Below, in pieces: positions 1 to 8,481 of a stretch of 64,000 nt of DNA. Below the pieces are notes generated by a model. That model was not told the origin of the DNA, made no database searches, and was given only the letters and a program-made list of their open reading frames with translations. How positions within the stretch are numbered: the stretch's first letter is position 1; the number at the start of each line of letters is the position of its first letter. Origin of the DNA: an uncultured Lachnospiraceae bacterium (lineage in GTDB: Bacteria; Bacillota; Clostridia; Lachnospirales; Lachnospiraceae); the NCBI GenBank assembly GCA_905199445.1, contig CAJKGK010000019.1, forward strand, positions 6,257 through 70,256, read 5' to 3'. Both the position numbers and the translations under genes were made by a program.

Positions 1-195
1 AAATATCAGCTGGATTTATGGGCCGCAAACAGAGCTATTTTACTGGATGCTGGACTCATACCGGAACATATTCATACAGCCGGGCTGTGTACTCGATGTC
101 ACAGTGATCTTTTGTGGTCCCATCGGGCACAGGGCAGTCGCCGGGGCAGCCTGGCCGGTTTTATAATGATACGTAAGAGGGGTTGTCATGAGTAA
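1..195 (+). CDS. PgeF/YfiH-type polyphenol oxidase family protein, 3' end only
   Basis: The window opens inside a reading frame that stays open from base 1 and stops with TAA at 193-195. The readable tail contains TAGLCTRCHSDLLWSHR and then RRGSLAGFIMIRK. This resembles the C-terminus of the laccase-domain PgeF/YfiH family, where a Cys-rich 'C-T' segment and an 'S-x-R-x-x-G-x-x-G-R/S' tail form part of the purine nucleoside/metal site. The stop overlaps the start of the next gene (ATG at 188) by 8 bases, so the two are probably co-translated. Only about 64 residues are visible, so the family call is tentative. Confidence 0.6.
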   Translation, partial: KYQLDLWAANRAILLDAGLIPEHIHTAGLCTRCHSDLLWSHRAQGSRRGSLAGFIMIRKRGCHE

Positions 196-1501
196 AAAAT
201 ATCTGCATATTATTAAAGAGGTTCAGCCAGGCAGTATTGCCCAGGAGCTGGAGCTTGTGCCCGGTGACGGGGTTTATATGGTAAATCATCAGGTGATTGA
301 AGACGTTTTTGATTACCAGTATCTTATTAATGATGAATACGTGGAGCTTGCTGTTGTCCGGGAAAACGGGGAAGAATGGGTTCTTGAAATCGAAAAGGAC
401 TATGATGAGGATCTGGGGATTACGTTTGAGTCCAATCTGATGGATAATTATCGTTCATGCAGCAATCAATGTATTTTCTGTTTTATTGACCAGCTGCCAA
501 AGGGAATGCGGGAAACCATGTATTTTAAAGACGATGATTCCAGGCTGTCTTTTCTGCAGGGCAATTATATTACGATGACCAATATGAAAGATAAGGATTT
601 GGATCGTATTATTAAGTATAAGCTGGCACCCATTAATATTTCCATACACACAACAGATCCACAGCTGCGCTGTGAAATGCTTCATAACCGTTTTGCCGGA
701 AAAATAATGGATCAGCTGCGCCGTCTGTATGCGGCCGGTATTGAAATGAACGGCCAGATTGTACTGGTAAAAGGCGTCAATGACGGGGCTGCGCTGGATC
801 GGACCATAGAGGACTTGAGCCAGTTCATGCCTTATATGGAAAGTGTGTCCATTGTTCCTATGGGAATGACAAAGTTCCGTCAGGGACTGTATCCGGCACA
901 GCCTTTCGAAAAAGAGGATGCCACAGCCGTGCTTGAACAGATTCATCGCTGGCAGGACAGGTTTTATGAAGAAAAAGGAAATCGTTTTATTTATGCCGGG
1001 GATGAATGGTATATCATGGCAGACTGGCCGTTGCCTCCTGAGGCGGCCTATGGTGGTTATATTCAGCTGGAAAACGGCGTAGGCATGATGCGCCTTCTGA
1101 TTGAAGAGTTTCATCAGGCTTTGTCAAAGCTTCCCGGTGATGACCGCAGACGTCATGTGTCCATTGTCAGTGGTAAGCTGGCCAGTCCCTATATCCGCCG
1201 TCTGTGTGATGAACTGATCGAAAAATATCCCAATATTCAGGTGGATGTTCACTGTATTATCAACCATTTTTTTGGAGAACGTATTACCGTAACCGGTTTG
1301 ATTACAGGGCAGGATATCATTGAGCAGCTGAAAGGTAAAGATCTGGGATCTGTGCTGCTTTTACCAGTCAATGTTTTACGCAGCGGAGAACAGGTCCTTT
1401 TAGACGATGTGACAACCGGGGATATTGAAAAGGCTTTACAAGTTCCGGTGGATATTATAAAATCTAATGGAGATGATTTGGCAGCCAAAATACTTGGCTG
1501 A
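188..1501 (+). CDS. PDZ / radical-SAM-like DUF512 protein
   Basis: 437-residue protein. Residues about 5-80 form a PDZ-like domain (VQPGSIAQELELVPGDGV). A cysteine cluster CSNQCIFC at about residues 91-98 has the C-x3-C-x2-C spacing of a radical-SAM 4Fe-4S site. The C-terminal half matches the DUF512 family, with IYAGDEWYIMA and the ending LLLPVNVLRSGEQVLLDD. In Clostridia this family almost always sits directly upstream of der, as here (44-base gap), which suggests a role tied to ribosome or GTPase biology. The biochemical function of the family is not established. The start at 188 overlaps the preceding stop and gives the normal family N-terminus. Confidence 0.85.
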   Translation: MSKKYLHIIKEVQPGSIAQELELVPGDGVYMVNHQVIEDVFDYQYLINDEYVELAVVRENGEEWVLEIEKDYDEDLGITFESNLMDNYRSCSNQCIFCFIDQLPKGMRETMYFKDDDSRLSFLQGNYITMTNMKDKDLDRIIKYKLAPINISIHTTDPQLRCEMLHNRFAGKIMDQLRRLYAAGIEMNGQIVLVKGVNDGAALDRTIEDLSQFMPYMESVSIVPMGMTKFRQGLYPAQPFEKEDATAVLEQIHRWQDRFYEEKGNRFIYAGDEWYIMADWPLPPEAAYGGYIQLENGVGMMRLLIEEFHQALSKLPGDDRRRHVSIVSGKLASPYIRRLCDELIEKYPNIQVDVHCIINHFFGERITVTGLITGQDIIEQLKGKDLGSVLLLPVNVLRSGEQVLLDDVTTGDIEKALQVPVDIIKSNGDDLAAKILG

Positions 1502-1545
1502 AAAATAAATGAAAAACAGTAGCAGACAGAAAAGGAGAAATCAGT

Positions 1546-2871
1546 ATGAGCAGACCAATTGTAGCTATTGTAGGCCGCCCCAATGTGGGTAAGTCTACAT
1601 TGTTTAATGTTCTGGCCGGCCAGCAGATCAGTATAGTTAAAGATACACCAGGTGTTACCAGAGACCGTATTTATGCGGATGTGACATGGCTGGACATGCA
1701 GTTTACCCTTATTGATACCGGTGGTATTGAGCCGGAAAGCAGTGATTTGATTTTGTCCAGTATGCGTCAGCAGGCAGAAATTGCCATTGACACTGCGGAT
1801 GTGATTATATTTGTAACCGATGTTCGTCAGGGGCTGGTGGATGCTGACTTTAAAGTGGCAGATATGCTGCGCCGTTCCCATAAGCCGGTTGTGCTTGTGG
1901 TGAATAAAGTGGACAGTTTCGAAAAGTTTATGCCGGATGTCTATGAATTTTATAATCTGGGAATCGGTGACCCTATGCCGGTTTCGGCATCTTCCCGCCT
2001 GGGACTTGGGGATATGCTGGATGAAGTGGCCAAATACTTTAATAAAGATACAACCCAGGAGGAAGAAGATGACCGTCCAAAGATTGCCGTTGTCGGTAAG
2101 CCAAATGTTGGAAAATCATCTCTGATTAACAAGCTTGTGGGTGAGGAGCGGGTGATCGTGTCCAACATTGCGGGAACAACAAGGGACGCTATTGATACAT
2201 CCGTTAAATATCACGGACGGGAATATGTGTTTATCGATACCGCCGGCCTGAGAAGAAAAAGTAAAATCAAGGAAGAACTGGAGCGTTACAGCATTATTCG
2301 TACTGTGACAGCTGTAGAGCGGGCCGATGTGGTCATTCTTATGATTGACGCCGTAGAAGGCGTGACGGAGCAGGATGCCAAAATTGCCGGTATTGCCCAT
2401 GAACGGGGTAAGGGTATGATTATTGCTGTTAATAAGTGGGATGCCATTGAAAAGAACGACAAGACAATTTATAAATTTACCAATGAAATTCGGGAAAAAC
2501 TGGCTTATATGCCTTATGCGGAACTGATTTTTATATCTGCTAAGACCGGACAGCGCCTGAATAAGCTGTATGAGACCATTGATGCGGTGATCGAAAATCA
2601 CGCCATGCGCGTGGGTACAGGTGTGCTCAATGAAATCATGGCGGAGGCTGTGGCGATGAAGCAGCCGCCTTCGGATAAGGGAAAACGTCTGCGATTGTAT
2701 TACATTACTCAGGTTTCGGTAAAACCGCCGACTTTCGTTATTTTTGTCAATGACAAGGAGCTGACCCATTTTTCCTATACACGATATATAGAAAACAAGA
2801 TTCGGGAAGCTTTTGGATTCAGAGGGACACCTTTGAAGTTTATTATCCGGGAGAGAAAGGAAAAGAAGTAA
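1546..2871 (+). CDS. der: Ribosome biogenesis GTPase Der (EngA)
   Basis: 441-residue double-GTPase essential for 50S subunit maturation. Two complete G domains are visible: GRPNVGKST at about residue 8 with DTGG and NKVD, and GKPNVGKSS at about 184 with DTAG and NKWD. A C-terminal KH-like domain (about 350-441) ends in a basic IIRERKEKK tail. Length and order match the family. AAAGGAG lies 8 bases before the ATG. plsY follows after one base, a common der-plsY-gpsA arrangement in Firmicutes. Confidence 0.97.
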   Translation: MSRPIVAIVGRPNVGKSTLFNVLAGQQISIVKDTPGVTRDRIYADVTWLDMQFTLIDTGGIEPESSDLILSSMRQQAEIAIDTADVIIFVTDVRQGLVDADFKVADMLRRSHKPVVLVVNKVDSFEKFMPDVYEFYNLGIGDPMPVSASSRLGLGDMLDEVAKYFNKDTTQEEEDDRPKIAVVGKPNVGKSSLINKLVGEERVIVSNIAGTTRDAIDTSVKYHGREYVFIDTAGLRRKSKIKEELERYSIIRTVTAVERADVVILMIDAVEGVTEQDAKIAGIAHERGKGMIIAVNKWDAIEKNDKTIYKFTNEIREKLAYMPYAELIFISAKTGQRLNKLYETIDAVIENHAMRVGTGVLNEIMAEAVAMKQPPSDKGKRLRLYYITQVSVKPPTFVIFVNDKELTHFSYTRYIENKIREAFGFRGTPLKFIIRERKEKK

Positions 2872-2872
2872 A

Positions 2873-3499
2873 ATGGTTGTTGAAATTATCATATGTCTGG
2901 CTATCGGATATATTTTCGGCTGTTTCCAGACCGGATATTTTTATGGAAGACTTCACGGGATTGATATTCGCAACTATGGCAGCGGTAATGTGGGAACCAC
3001 AAATACGCTGCGTACGCTGGGCAAAAAGGCGGGATATATAACCTATCTGGGCGATGCTCTGAAGGCCGTTTTTGCCATTCTTCTGGTACGTTATGTCATT
3101 TATCCGGATAATATCAATAATTTATTGCTGACCATGTACACAGGCTTTGGCGTTGTTCTGGGACATAACTATCCGTTTTATCTGAAGTTTAAAGGAGGCA
3201 AGGGCATTGCCGTGACCAGTGGTGTTATGGTGGCTTTTGATATTCGTTTTGCGATACCGGCGGCCATAGGATTTTTTCTTGTATTTTTTATTACAAGATA
3301 TGTTTCTTTAGGGTCCCTGGTGCTGTCCCTTCTTTTTCCTGTTTGTGTGCTTGTGGCCTATCCTGGTCAATGGCACTTGTTTGGCGTCAGTGTGGCTTTT
3401 TGTCTTATGGCCTTCTGGCGTCATCGCAGCAACATTGGACGGCTGCTCAACGGGACAGAAAACCGGTTTGACAAAAAGAAAAAATCCCAGCATACATAA
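2873..3499 (+). CDS. plsY: Acyl-phosphate:glycerol-3-phosphate acyltransferase PlsY
   Basis: 208-residue integral membrane protein that moves an acyl group from acyl-phosphate to glycerol-3-phosphate, the first membrane step of phospholipid synthesis. Family motifs are visible: SGNVGTTNTLR (residues about 37-47), LGHNYPFYLKFKGGKGIAVTSG (shown in part as GHNYPF and KGGKGIA) and a late FWRHRSNIGRLLNGTE. Five or more hydrophobic segments alternate with these loops. It is one base after der and ends in a strong terminator. The substrate supplier gpsA lies 1.2 kb downstream. Confidence 0.96.
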   Translation: MVVEIIICLAIGYIFGCFQTGYFYGRLHGIDIRNYGSGNVGTTNTLRTLGKKAGYITYLGDALKAVFAILLVRYVIYPDNINNLLLTMYTGFGVVLGHNYPFYLKFKGGKGIAVTSGVMVAFDIRFAIPAAIGFFLVFFITRYVSLGSLVLSLLFPVCVLVAYPGQWHLFGVSVAFCLMAFWRHRSNIGRLLNGTENRFDKKKKSQHT

Positions 3500-3515
3500 G
3501 AAAACCATTTTCAGG

Positions 3516-3562
3516 CATACTCCGGGTGTCGGATTCTTCCGACTTTCGGAGTATGTTTTTTT
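3516..3562 (+). terminator. Intrinsic terminator after plsY
   Basis: A 9-bp stem CATACTCCG / CGGAGTATG (3516-3524 and 3547-3555), with an inner TGTCGGA/TCCGACT-like pairing, is followed directly by seven T (3556-3562). It ends the DUF512-der-plsY unit. Confidence 0.9.
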
Positions 3563-3604
3563 CGATCAGTTATTAATGGAAAAATTATTGGATGGAGGAT
3601 GCAC

Positions 3605-4537
3605 ATGATTTATACAGTAACCCTTAATCCATCGCTGGATTATATTGTGGCAGTGGATCACTTTGAGATGGGTATGACAAACCGGACGGCTTATGAACAG
3701 ATTTTACCTGGGGGCAAAGGCATTAATGTTTCTCTTGTACTTAAAAATCTGGGCATAGACAGCACAGCCCTGGGTTTTGTGGCCGGTTTTACTGGCGATG
3801 AAATTTGCCGGCTGCTGAAAGCCGCCGGCTGTCTGACAGATTTTATACAGGCGGATCAAGGGGTATCCAGAATTAATGTGAAGCTTAAGTCTCTGGACGG
3901 CACTGAAATTAACGGTCAGGGACCTTTAATTACCCCGGAAACAGAGGCACTGCTCATGAGTCGGTTTGATGCCTTGAGCAGAGGAGATGTGCTTGTTCTG
4001 GCAGGGAGTATTCCACCTTCCATGCCGTTGTCTGTTTATAAAGATATAATGATACGGCTGAAAGATCGGGAAGTTGTTACGGTGGTGGATACCACGGGGG
4101 ATGGGCTTTTAAGCGTATTGCCATATAGACCGTTTCTGGTTAAACCCAACCATCATGAACTGGGCGCACTTTTTGATGCACCAGTTACGGATTTTAATCA
4201 GGCGGCTCATTATGCGCGAAAGCTTCAGGAAATGGGGGCTGTGAATGTTCTTGTCTCCATGGGGGGTCAGGGTGCTGTGCTTGTGGATGAGTATAAAAAA
4301 ATCCATCAGGCATTGGTTCCCAAAGGCGTTTTAGTGAACAGCATAGGCGCCGGTGATTCTATGGTTGCCGGTTTTTTATGCGGGTGGCTGGAAAAACATG
4401 ATTATGAACATGCCTTTAAAATGGGGCTGGCGGCAGGCAGTGCCAGTGCTTTTTCGGAGTTTTTGGCTTCCGGTGAAGAAATAAGAAACTTATACGGCCA
4501 AATCAATGGTTTACGGAGCAGGGAATTTTGCGTATAA
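3605..4537 (+). CDS. PfkB-family 1-phosphofructokinase / hexose kinase
   Basis: Cytosolic ribokinase-fold sugar kinase, 310 residues. The start MIYTVTLNPSLDYIV, the GGKGINVSLVLKNLG segment (about residues 36-50), the KPNHHEL segment and the C-terminal anion-hole motif GAGDSMVAGF (about 250) are typical of FruK/LacC-type kinases that act on fructose-1-phosphate or tagatose-6-phosphate. I chose the ATG at 3605: GGAGG ends at 3598, six bases upstream, whereas the in-frame ATG at 3599 would abut the ribosome site. No PTS or fru regulator is next to it, so the exact substrate cannot be fixed from context. Confidence 0.85.
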   Translation: MIYTVTLNPSLDYIVAVDHFEMGMTNRTAYEQILPGGKGINVSLVLKNLGIDSTALGFVAGFTGDEICRLLKAAGCLTDFIQADQGVSRINVKLKSLDGTEINGQGPLITPETEALLMSRFDALSRGDVLVLAGSIPPSMPLSVYKDIMIRLKDREVVTVVDTTGDGLLSVLPYRPFLVKPNHHELGALFDAPVTDFNQAAHYARKLQEMGAVNVLVSMGGQGAVLVDEYKKIHQALVPKGVLVNSIGAGDSMVAGFLCGWLEKHDYEHAFKMGLAAGSASAFSEFLASGEEIRNLYGQINGLRSREFCV

Positions 4538-4547
4538 TACAACTATA

Positions 4548-4579
4548 CCCTTGGTGTTTCAAGGGCGGACTGTTTTTTT
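4548..4579 (+). terminator. Probable weak terminator after the PfkB kinase
   Basis: Short 6-bp stem CCCTTG / CAAGGG (4548-4553, 4560-4565), then a few bases and seven T (4573-4579). The gap between stem and T-tract makes it weak. Confidence 0.5.
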
Positions 4580-4659
4580 GAGGAACAGGATCATCAGATA
4601 CAGATGGAATGAAACAGTAAAGGCGGCATTTGATAAAGCTGCCGGACAGTGAGGTTTAT

Positions 4660-5670
4660 ATGAGTCATATTAGTATTATCGGCGCAGGAAGCTGGGGAAC
4701 GGCACTGGCACTTGTGCTTCATAAAAACAATCATCAGGTGACGATATGGTCTGCGCTTAAGGAGGAAGTCACTCTTCTTGATCAGACACGGGAAAATCCT
4801 ACAAAGCTTCCAGGAATACATATTCCGGAGGATATCCGGATTACCGGTGATTTAGATACGGCCTGTCAGGGCAATGCCATGCTTGTATTTGCGGTGCCCA
4901 GTGTGTTTATCAGAGCTACAGCACGTTTGGCGGCACCTTTTGTGTCTCCTGGACAGATCATTGTCAATGTGGCTAAAGGGATCGAGGAGCAGACCCTGGA
5001 TACCATGACAGATATTATTTCAGAGGAAATTCCCCAGGCCGATGTAGCGGTGCTCTCAGGCCCGTCTCATGCAGAGGAAGTGAGCCGGGAAATTCCCACA
5101 ACGGTTGTTGTGGGTGCCCATTCTCCGGAGACAGCCAAACAAATTCAGGATGTGTTTATGAATGATGTTTTCCGGGTATATTCCAGCTCGGATATGATCG
5201 GTATAGAACTGGGCGGTGCCCTTAAAAATGTGATTGCCCTGGCAGCAGGCGTGGTGGACGGTCTGGGTTTTGGTGATAATACAAAGGCAGCCCTGATGAC
5301 CCGTGGAATCGCCGAAATGTCACGGCTGGGTGCAGCGGCCGGCGGCCGGATGGAAACCTTTGCAGGACTGTCGGGAATTGGAGATTTAATGGTGACCTGC
5401 ACAAGCCGGCACAGCCGGAACCGAAGGGCCGGATATTTGATCGGACAGGGCGCTTCCATGTCCCAGGCGATGGAAGCGGTACAGATGGTTGTCGAAGGTG
5501 TGTATTCAGCCAAAGCAGCTAAAACCATGGCTGAAAAGTATGGTGTGTCCATGCCTATTGTGGATGAGGTCAACAAGGTGCTGTTTGAAGGCAAGACGGC
5601 TAATGAAGCCATGAAAGATCTTCTCACAAGAGACCGAAAGGAAGAATTTGATTCCATGGTATGGAAATAA
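4660..5670 (+). CDS. gpsA: NAD(P)+-dependent glycerol-3-phosphate dehydrogenase
   Basis: 336-residue cytosolic enzyme that reduces dihydroxyacetone phosphate to sn-glycerol-3-phosphate for phospholipids. The Rossmann GAGSWGTALA loop is at residues about 7-16. VAKGIEE, SGPSHAEEV and the catalytic-lysine region ALKNVIALAAGVVDGLGFGDN are all present, and the C-terminus EGVYSAKAA is typical. The ATG at 4660 follows GAGG by five bases; an upstream in-frame start at 4630 would add residues not found in the family. It supplies the substrate of PlsY encoded just upstream. Confidence 0.97.
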   Translation: MSHISIIGAGSWGTALALVLHKNNHQVTIWSALKEEVTLLDQTRENPTKLPGIHIPEDIRITGDLDTACQGNAMLVFAVPSVFIRATARLAAPFVSPGQIIVNVAKGIEEQTLDTMTDIISEEIPQADVAVLSGPSHAEEVSREIPTTVVVGAHSPETAKQIQDVFMNDVFRVYSSSDMIGIELGGALKNVIALAAGVVDGLGFGDNTKAALMTRGIAEMSRLGAAAGGRMETFAGLSGIGDLMVTCTSRHSRNRRAGYLIGQGASMSQAMEAVQMVVEGVYSAKAAKTMAEKYGVSMPIVDEVNKVLFEGKTANEAMKDLLTRDRKEEFDSMVWK

Positions 5671-5673
5671 GTG

Positions 5674-5700
5674 ATATTTAAGAAAACTTCTGCATATAAT
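5674..5700 (+). promoter_or_regulatory. SigE-like promoter upstream of spoIVA
   Basis: ATATTT (5674-5679), 13 bases, then CATATAAT (5693-5700). This fits the mother-cell sigma-E pattern (ATATT, 13-15 bases, CATACAAT-like). spoIVA of Bacillus is a known sigma-E target. The assignment is by eye; a housekeeping promoter cannot be excluded. Confidence 0.6.
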
Positions 5701-5729
5701 GTATAAGCATATATGGAAGGGGTTTTTTT

Positions 5730-7202
5730 ATGGATCAGTTTGATGTATATAAAGATATACAGGCCCGCACCGGCGGCGAAATATACATAGGCGTTGTTGG
5801 TCCGGTACGCACAGGCAAATCCACTTTTATCCGCAGATTTATGGAGCATGTGCTGATCCCCAATATGGAGGAAAAAGACCGGTCAATGGCAACCGATGAA
5901 GTCCCGGTGAGCGGAAAAGGGAAAATGATCACAACCGTGGAGCCTAAATTTATTCCCAAAAATGCGGTAAACCTTCAGCTTGGAGCAGATATTTCCGTTA
6001 AAATGCGTCTTATTGACTGTGTGGGATTTATGGTCGACGGTGCTGCCGGACATATGGAAGAGAATCGGGAACGTATGGTTAAAACACCGTGGTTTGATGA
6101 AGAAATTCCCTTTGGAAAAGCCGCACATATAGGGACACAAAAGGTCATCCGGGATCATTCAACGATTGGCATTGTCATGACCTGCGATGGTTCCTTTGGA
6201 GAACTGCCCAGAGAAAATTTTGTGGCACCGGAGGAAGCAACGGTGGCAGAGTTAAAAAAGCTGGGCAAGCCTTTTGTTGTCATTATTAATTCTGCAAAAC
6301 CTTATTCTGATAGCGCCAGAGCGCTGGAAAAGGAGCTGGGAGAAAAATATGGTGTGGCCTGTATGGCTCAAAACTGCGAGCAGCTTAGGAAGGAAGACAT
6401 TCATAAAATGATGGAGGCTCTTCTGCTGGAATTTCCTGTATCCCAGGTTAATTTTTATACACCTAAATGGCTGGATGTGCTTAGTGATAAGCATCCTCTA
6501 AAACAGGCTGTACTGGAAAGTGTTCAAAATTTTCTGGCCAATATTATGGCTGTCAGAGATGTGCGGCGGCATCAGGAACTTTTGAAAAATGATTATCTGG
6601 ATAAATATTTTGTAGAAGAAATGAACATGGCGACCGGTATTGTAAAAATTACCCTGACCTTTGAAATGAAGTATTATTATGAATTACTGTCTGCTGTTTT
6701 AGGCTGTGAAATTCACGGCGAATATGAACTGTTTAATGTTTTAAAGAGTCTGGTTGCCAAAAAGCTGGAATTTGACAAAGTTTCTGCAGCGATTAATGAG
6801 GTGCATCAAAAAGGCTATGGTGTCGTGACCGCAGGAAAGGAAGAAATTCAGATCAGGGAGCCGGAGATTGTCAAGCATGGTAGCAAGTTCGGTGTGAATA
6901 TCAGAGCCAGTGCGCCGTCGATTCACATGATCAGCGCAGGCATTGAAACTGAAATCGCTCCCATTGTAGGCACACAGCAGCAGGCTCAGGATCTGATCGA
7001 CTATATTCGCCAGACCTCGGATGCATCCGGAGATGCCATCTGGGATACACTAATTTTTGGAAAATCTATCGGCGAGCTGGTTGATGAGGGGATGAAAAGT
7101 AAGATTGCCAAGCTGACCGATGAATGTCAGCAAAAACTTCAGGAAACATTGAAAAAAATTATTAATGACAGTAAAGGCAATATTATATTTGTAATTATCT
7201 GA
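5730..7202 (+). CDS. spoIVA: Stage IV sporulation protein A
   Basis: 490-residue ATPase that polymerises on the outer forespore membrane and forms the base of the spore coat. The Walker A motif GPVRTGKST is at about residues 24-32, and the N-terminus MDQFDVYKDIQARTGGEIYIG is highly characteristic (quoted here only to show the start). The length is within two residues of the Bacillus protein. GGAAGGGG lies just before the ATG and a sigma-E-like promoter lies 30 bases upstream. It shows that the organism belongs to the endospore formers. Confidence 0.97.
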   Translation: MDQFDVYKDIQARTGGEIYIGVVGPVRTGKSTFIRRFMEHVLIPNMEEKDRSMATDEVPVSGKGKMITTVEPKFIPKNAVNLQLGADISVKMRLIDCVGFMVDGAAGHMEENRERMVKTPWFDEEIPFGKAAHIGTQKVIRDHSTIGIVMTCDGSFGELPRENFVAPEEATVAELKKLGKPFVVIINSAKPYSDSARALEKELGEKYGVACMAQNCEQLRKEDIHKMMEALLLEFPVSQVNFYTPKWLDVLSDKHPLKQAVLESVQNFLANIMAVRDVRRHQELLKNDYLDKYFVEEMNMATGIVKITLTFEMKYYYELLSAVLGCEIHGEYELFNVLKSLVAKKLEFDKVSAAINEVHQKGYGVVTAGKEEIQIREPEIVKHGSKFGVNIRASAPSIHMISAGIETEIAPIVGTQQQAQDLIDYIRQTSDASGDAIWDTLIFGKSIGELVDEGMKSKIAKLTDECQQKLQETLKKIINDSKGNIIFVII

Positions 7203-7270
7203 CTAAAGCAAGCAGGCGGCTGTGGGGCAACAGACCTTCTTAACTGGTCCGAAATCTAAGGGCTTAAATA

Positions 7271-7339
7271 AAAACGAGACTTATCCTGTGTAAATCAATG
7301 ACTTACAAACCTTGATTTGTGCGGACAGTCTCGTTTTTT
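7271..7339. terminator. Bidirectional terminator between spoIVA and the minus-strand pair
   Basis: AAAACGAGACT (7271-7281) pairs with AGTCTCGTTTT (7327-7337), with further inner pairing AAATCAA/TTGATTT. There are T residues on the 3' side and A residues on the 5' side. It lies between convergent genes and can serve both. Confidence 0.85.
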
Positions 7340-7383
7340 ATTGAATAAACATCGGTTTGAATCGGCAAAACGCCGGGCGGCGC

Positions 7384-7857
7384 TTAGTATTTTCGGGCGT
7401 AGACCATATAAAATAAAATCTTCAGTCCCAGGGTTATCAGTAAAATTATCAGTGAGATATGGAAGGCATCCATATTAAATAAAGACGTATGTACGGTTAT
7501 AAAAAGCAGAAAAAGCAGCAGCAGATCTACCACGGTTCCCCCGCTTTGACTATGGAGAAACTGCTGGCGTTCATCATATTCTCGAAGTTTTTGCTCTTCT
7601 AAAAGCAATTTGTTTTTGAGAAGTTTTTTATTGTAATAGATTCTATAGAAAATGAAAATCATCCCTCCAAAAAAGATAAGACGGCTGATCTGGTCCGCAA
7701 GATTAGACATGATACGGGAGTCGCCGCCGCCGTTTTGACCGACCCAGACCATGTAGATAAGCATGGCAATTATGGTCAGCCAGAGAAAACGGATGCGATA
7801 GCGGATTTTTTTTGTATAGGTCATGGGGGTTAAATGGAATTTTTCAATCATTTTCAT
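7384..7857 (-). CDS. Small multi-pass membrane protein paired with an XRE regulator
   Basis: 157 residues with about four hydrophobic segments: two in the first half (WLTIIAMLIYMVWVG and LIFFGGMIFIFYRIYY), then a charged linker (KLLLEEQKLREYDERQQF), then two more (VVDLLLLFLLFITVHTSLF and ISLIILLITLGLKILFYMVY). I do not recognise a named family with certainty. Such proteins are often coupled to YgzD-type regulators, as here, where the start overlaps the regulator's stop by 14 bases. Function is unknown; translational coupling suggests it acts with the regulator or is its partner at the membrane. Confidence 0.75.
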   Translation of the reverse strand: MKMIEKFHLTPMTYTKKIRYRIRFLWLTIIAMLIYMVWVGQNGGGDSRIMSNLADQISRLIFFGGMIFIFYRIYYNKKLLKNKLLLEEQKLREYDERQQFLHSQSGGTVVDLLLLFLLFITVHTSLFNMDAFHISLIILLITLGLKILFYMVYARKY

Positions 7858-8074
7858 ATTTTTGATCCTCCATTTCTTTATTTTCCTTCAGGCAGCACAG
7901 CTGCTCAACGGTGGTATTAAATACCTGAGCCAGACGGTATGCCAGCATGAGTGAGGGACTGTACTGTTCCTTTTCAATGGATATAATGGTTCTTGATGAC
8001 ACATGGACAAGCTGGGCCAGCTGCTGTTGTGTCAGTCCGGCAGCCAGACGCATTTCTCGAACTTGGTTTTTCAT
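7844..8074 (-). CDS. XRE-family (YgzD-like) transcriptional regulator
   Basis: 76-residue single-domain HTH protein. LTQQQLAQLVHVSSRTIISIE is the helix-turn-helix (about residues 14-34; 20 residues of it are Cro/C1-like). The sequence is rich in charged residues after residue 60 and has no effector domain. The promoter on the minus strand (8137-8165) has its -10 inside a perfect inverted repeat, so the protein probably represses its own two-gene operon. An AGGGAGG ribosome site lies at 8083-8089 on the minus strand, upstream of the ATG at 8074. Confidence 0.88.
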   Translation of the reverse strand: MKNQVREMRLAAGLTQQQLAQLVHVSSRTIISIEKEQYSPSLMLAYRLAQVFNTTVEQLCCLKENKEMEDQKYEND

Positions 8075-8099
8075 CGCCCACCTCCCTGGATGGAAAGAA

Positions 8100-8165
8100 A
8101 GTTAATATGAAGTTTACTTCTTATGAAGCTAACTTCATATTAACTTGTCCATAATAAAAATTCAA
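8100..8165 (-). promoter_or_regulatory. Promoter with 15-bp inverted-repeat operator of the XRE operon
   Basis: On the minus strand TTGAAT (8160-8165), a 17-base spacer and TAATAT (8137-8142) form a good sigma-A promoter. The -10 lies in one arm of a perfect inverted repeat: AGTTAATATGAAGTT (8100-8114) and AACTTCATATTAACT (8131-8145). A smaller nested repeat CTTC-TTAT-GAAG lies between the arms. The geometry suggests autorepression. Confidence 0.75.
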
Positions 8166-8243
8166 GAGGTTTTGAAAATCTTTTGAATTTTTTTGTAACA
8201 TAGCAAAGGGATGTCTGTGAAAAACACGACGATGAAAAAATAC

Positions 8244-8272
8244 TTGCAATCTATAGGATGTTATGTTATATT
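8244..8272 (+). promoter_or_regulatory. Promoter for the leader RNA and XRE/TPR regulator
   Basis: TTGCAA (8244-8249), 17-base spacer, TATATT (8267-8272). Transcription should start near 8279, giving a leader of about 235 bases before the regulator's ATG at 8516. Confidence 0.75.
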
Positions 8273-8306
8273 CTAAATAATATACGTATTAAGTATTAAA
8301 ATTTCT

Positions 8307-8481
8307 GGTAAGGGCTTTGTCTGGATTTACATAATGCAGTTCATATGACATTGATCTTTGGACTGCCCCCTAAAATATAAACGTCCAATACAGTGTAAAT
8401 TTTGGCGGGCCCTTTCCTTAAATTACATAGGTGTCATATAAACCGGTGCGGTAAATGAAAGATTTACTCCATCGGCTTTTT
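8307..8481 (+). ncRNA. Candidate structured leader RNA ending in a terminator hairpin
   Basis: By hand folding, a three-way junction is seen. P1 is GGTAAGGGC (8307-8315) with GCCCTTTCC (8409-8417), with one mismatch. P2 is GCAGTTC (8336-8342) with GGACTGC (8360-8366). P3 is CG-T-CCAA (8382-8388) with TTGGCG (8402-8407). The P2 loop holds ATATGACA (8343-8350), which is perfectly complementary to TGTCATAT (8432-8439) downstream of P1, a possible pseudoknot. A 14-bp hairpin (8443-8456 with 8462-8475) with a five-T tail ends at 8481. It could be a riboswitch/attenuator for the regulator gene at 8516 or a free small RNA. It matches no class that I recognise. This region fills most of the 440-base gap at 8075-8515. 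Confidence 0.5.

Noticed and set aside
2116..2892. 258-residue open frame on the minus strand
   Set aside because: It lies wholly opposite der, has no ribosome site and shows the composition of an antisense shadow; der has all its family motifs.
8345..8380. 11-residue peptide frame (MTLIFGLPPKI) in the leader before the XRE/TPR regulator, a possible signal peptide
   Set aside because: No ribosome site precedes it, and its bases are explained by the P2 helix and the pseudoknot. Peptide pheromone genes of this regulator type also usually lie downstream and encode an export signal.
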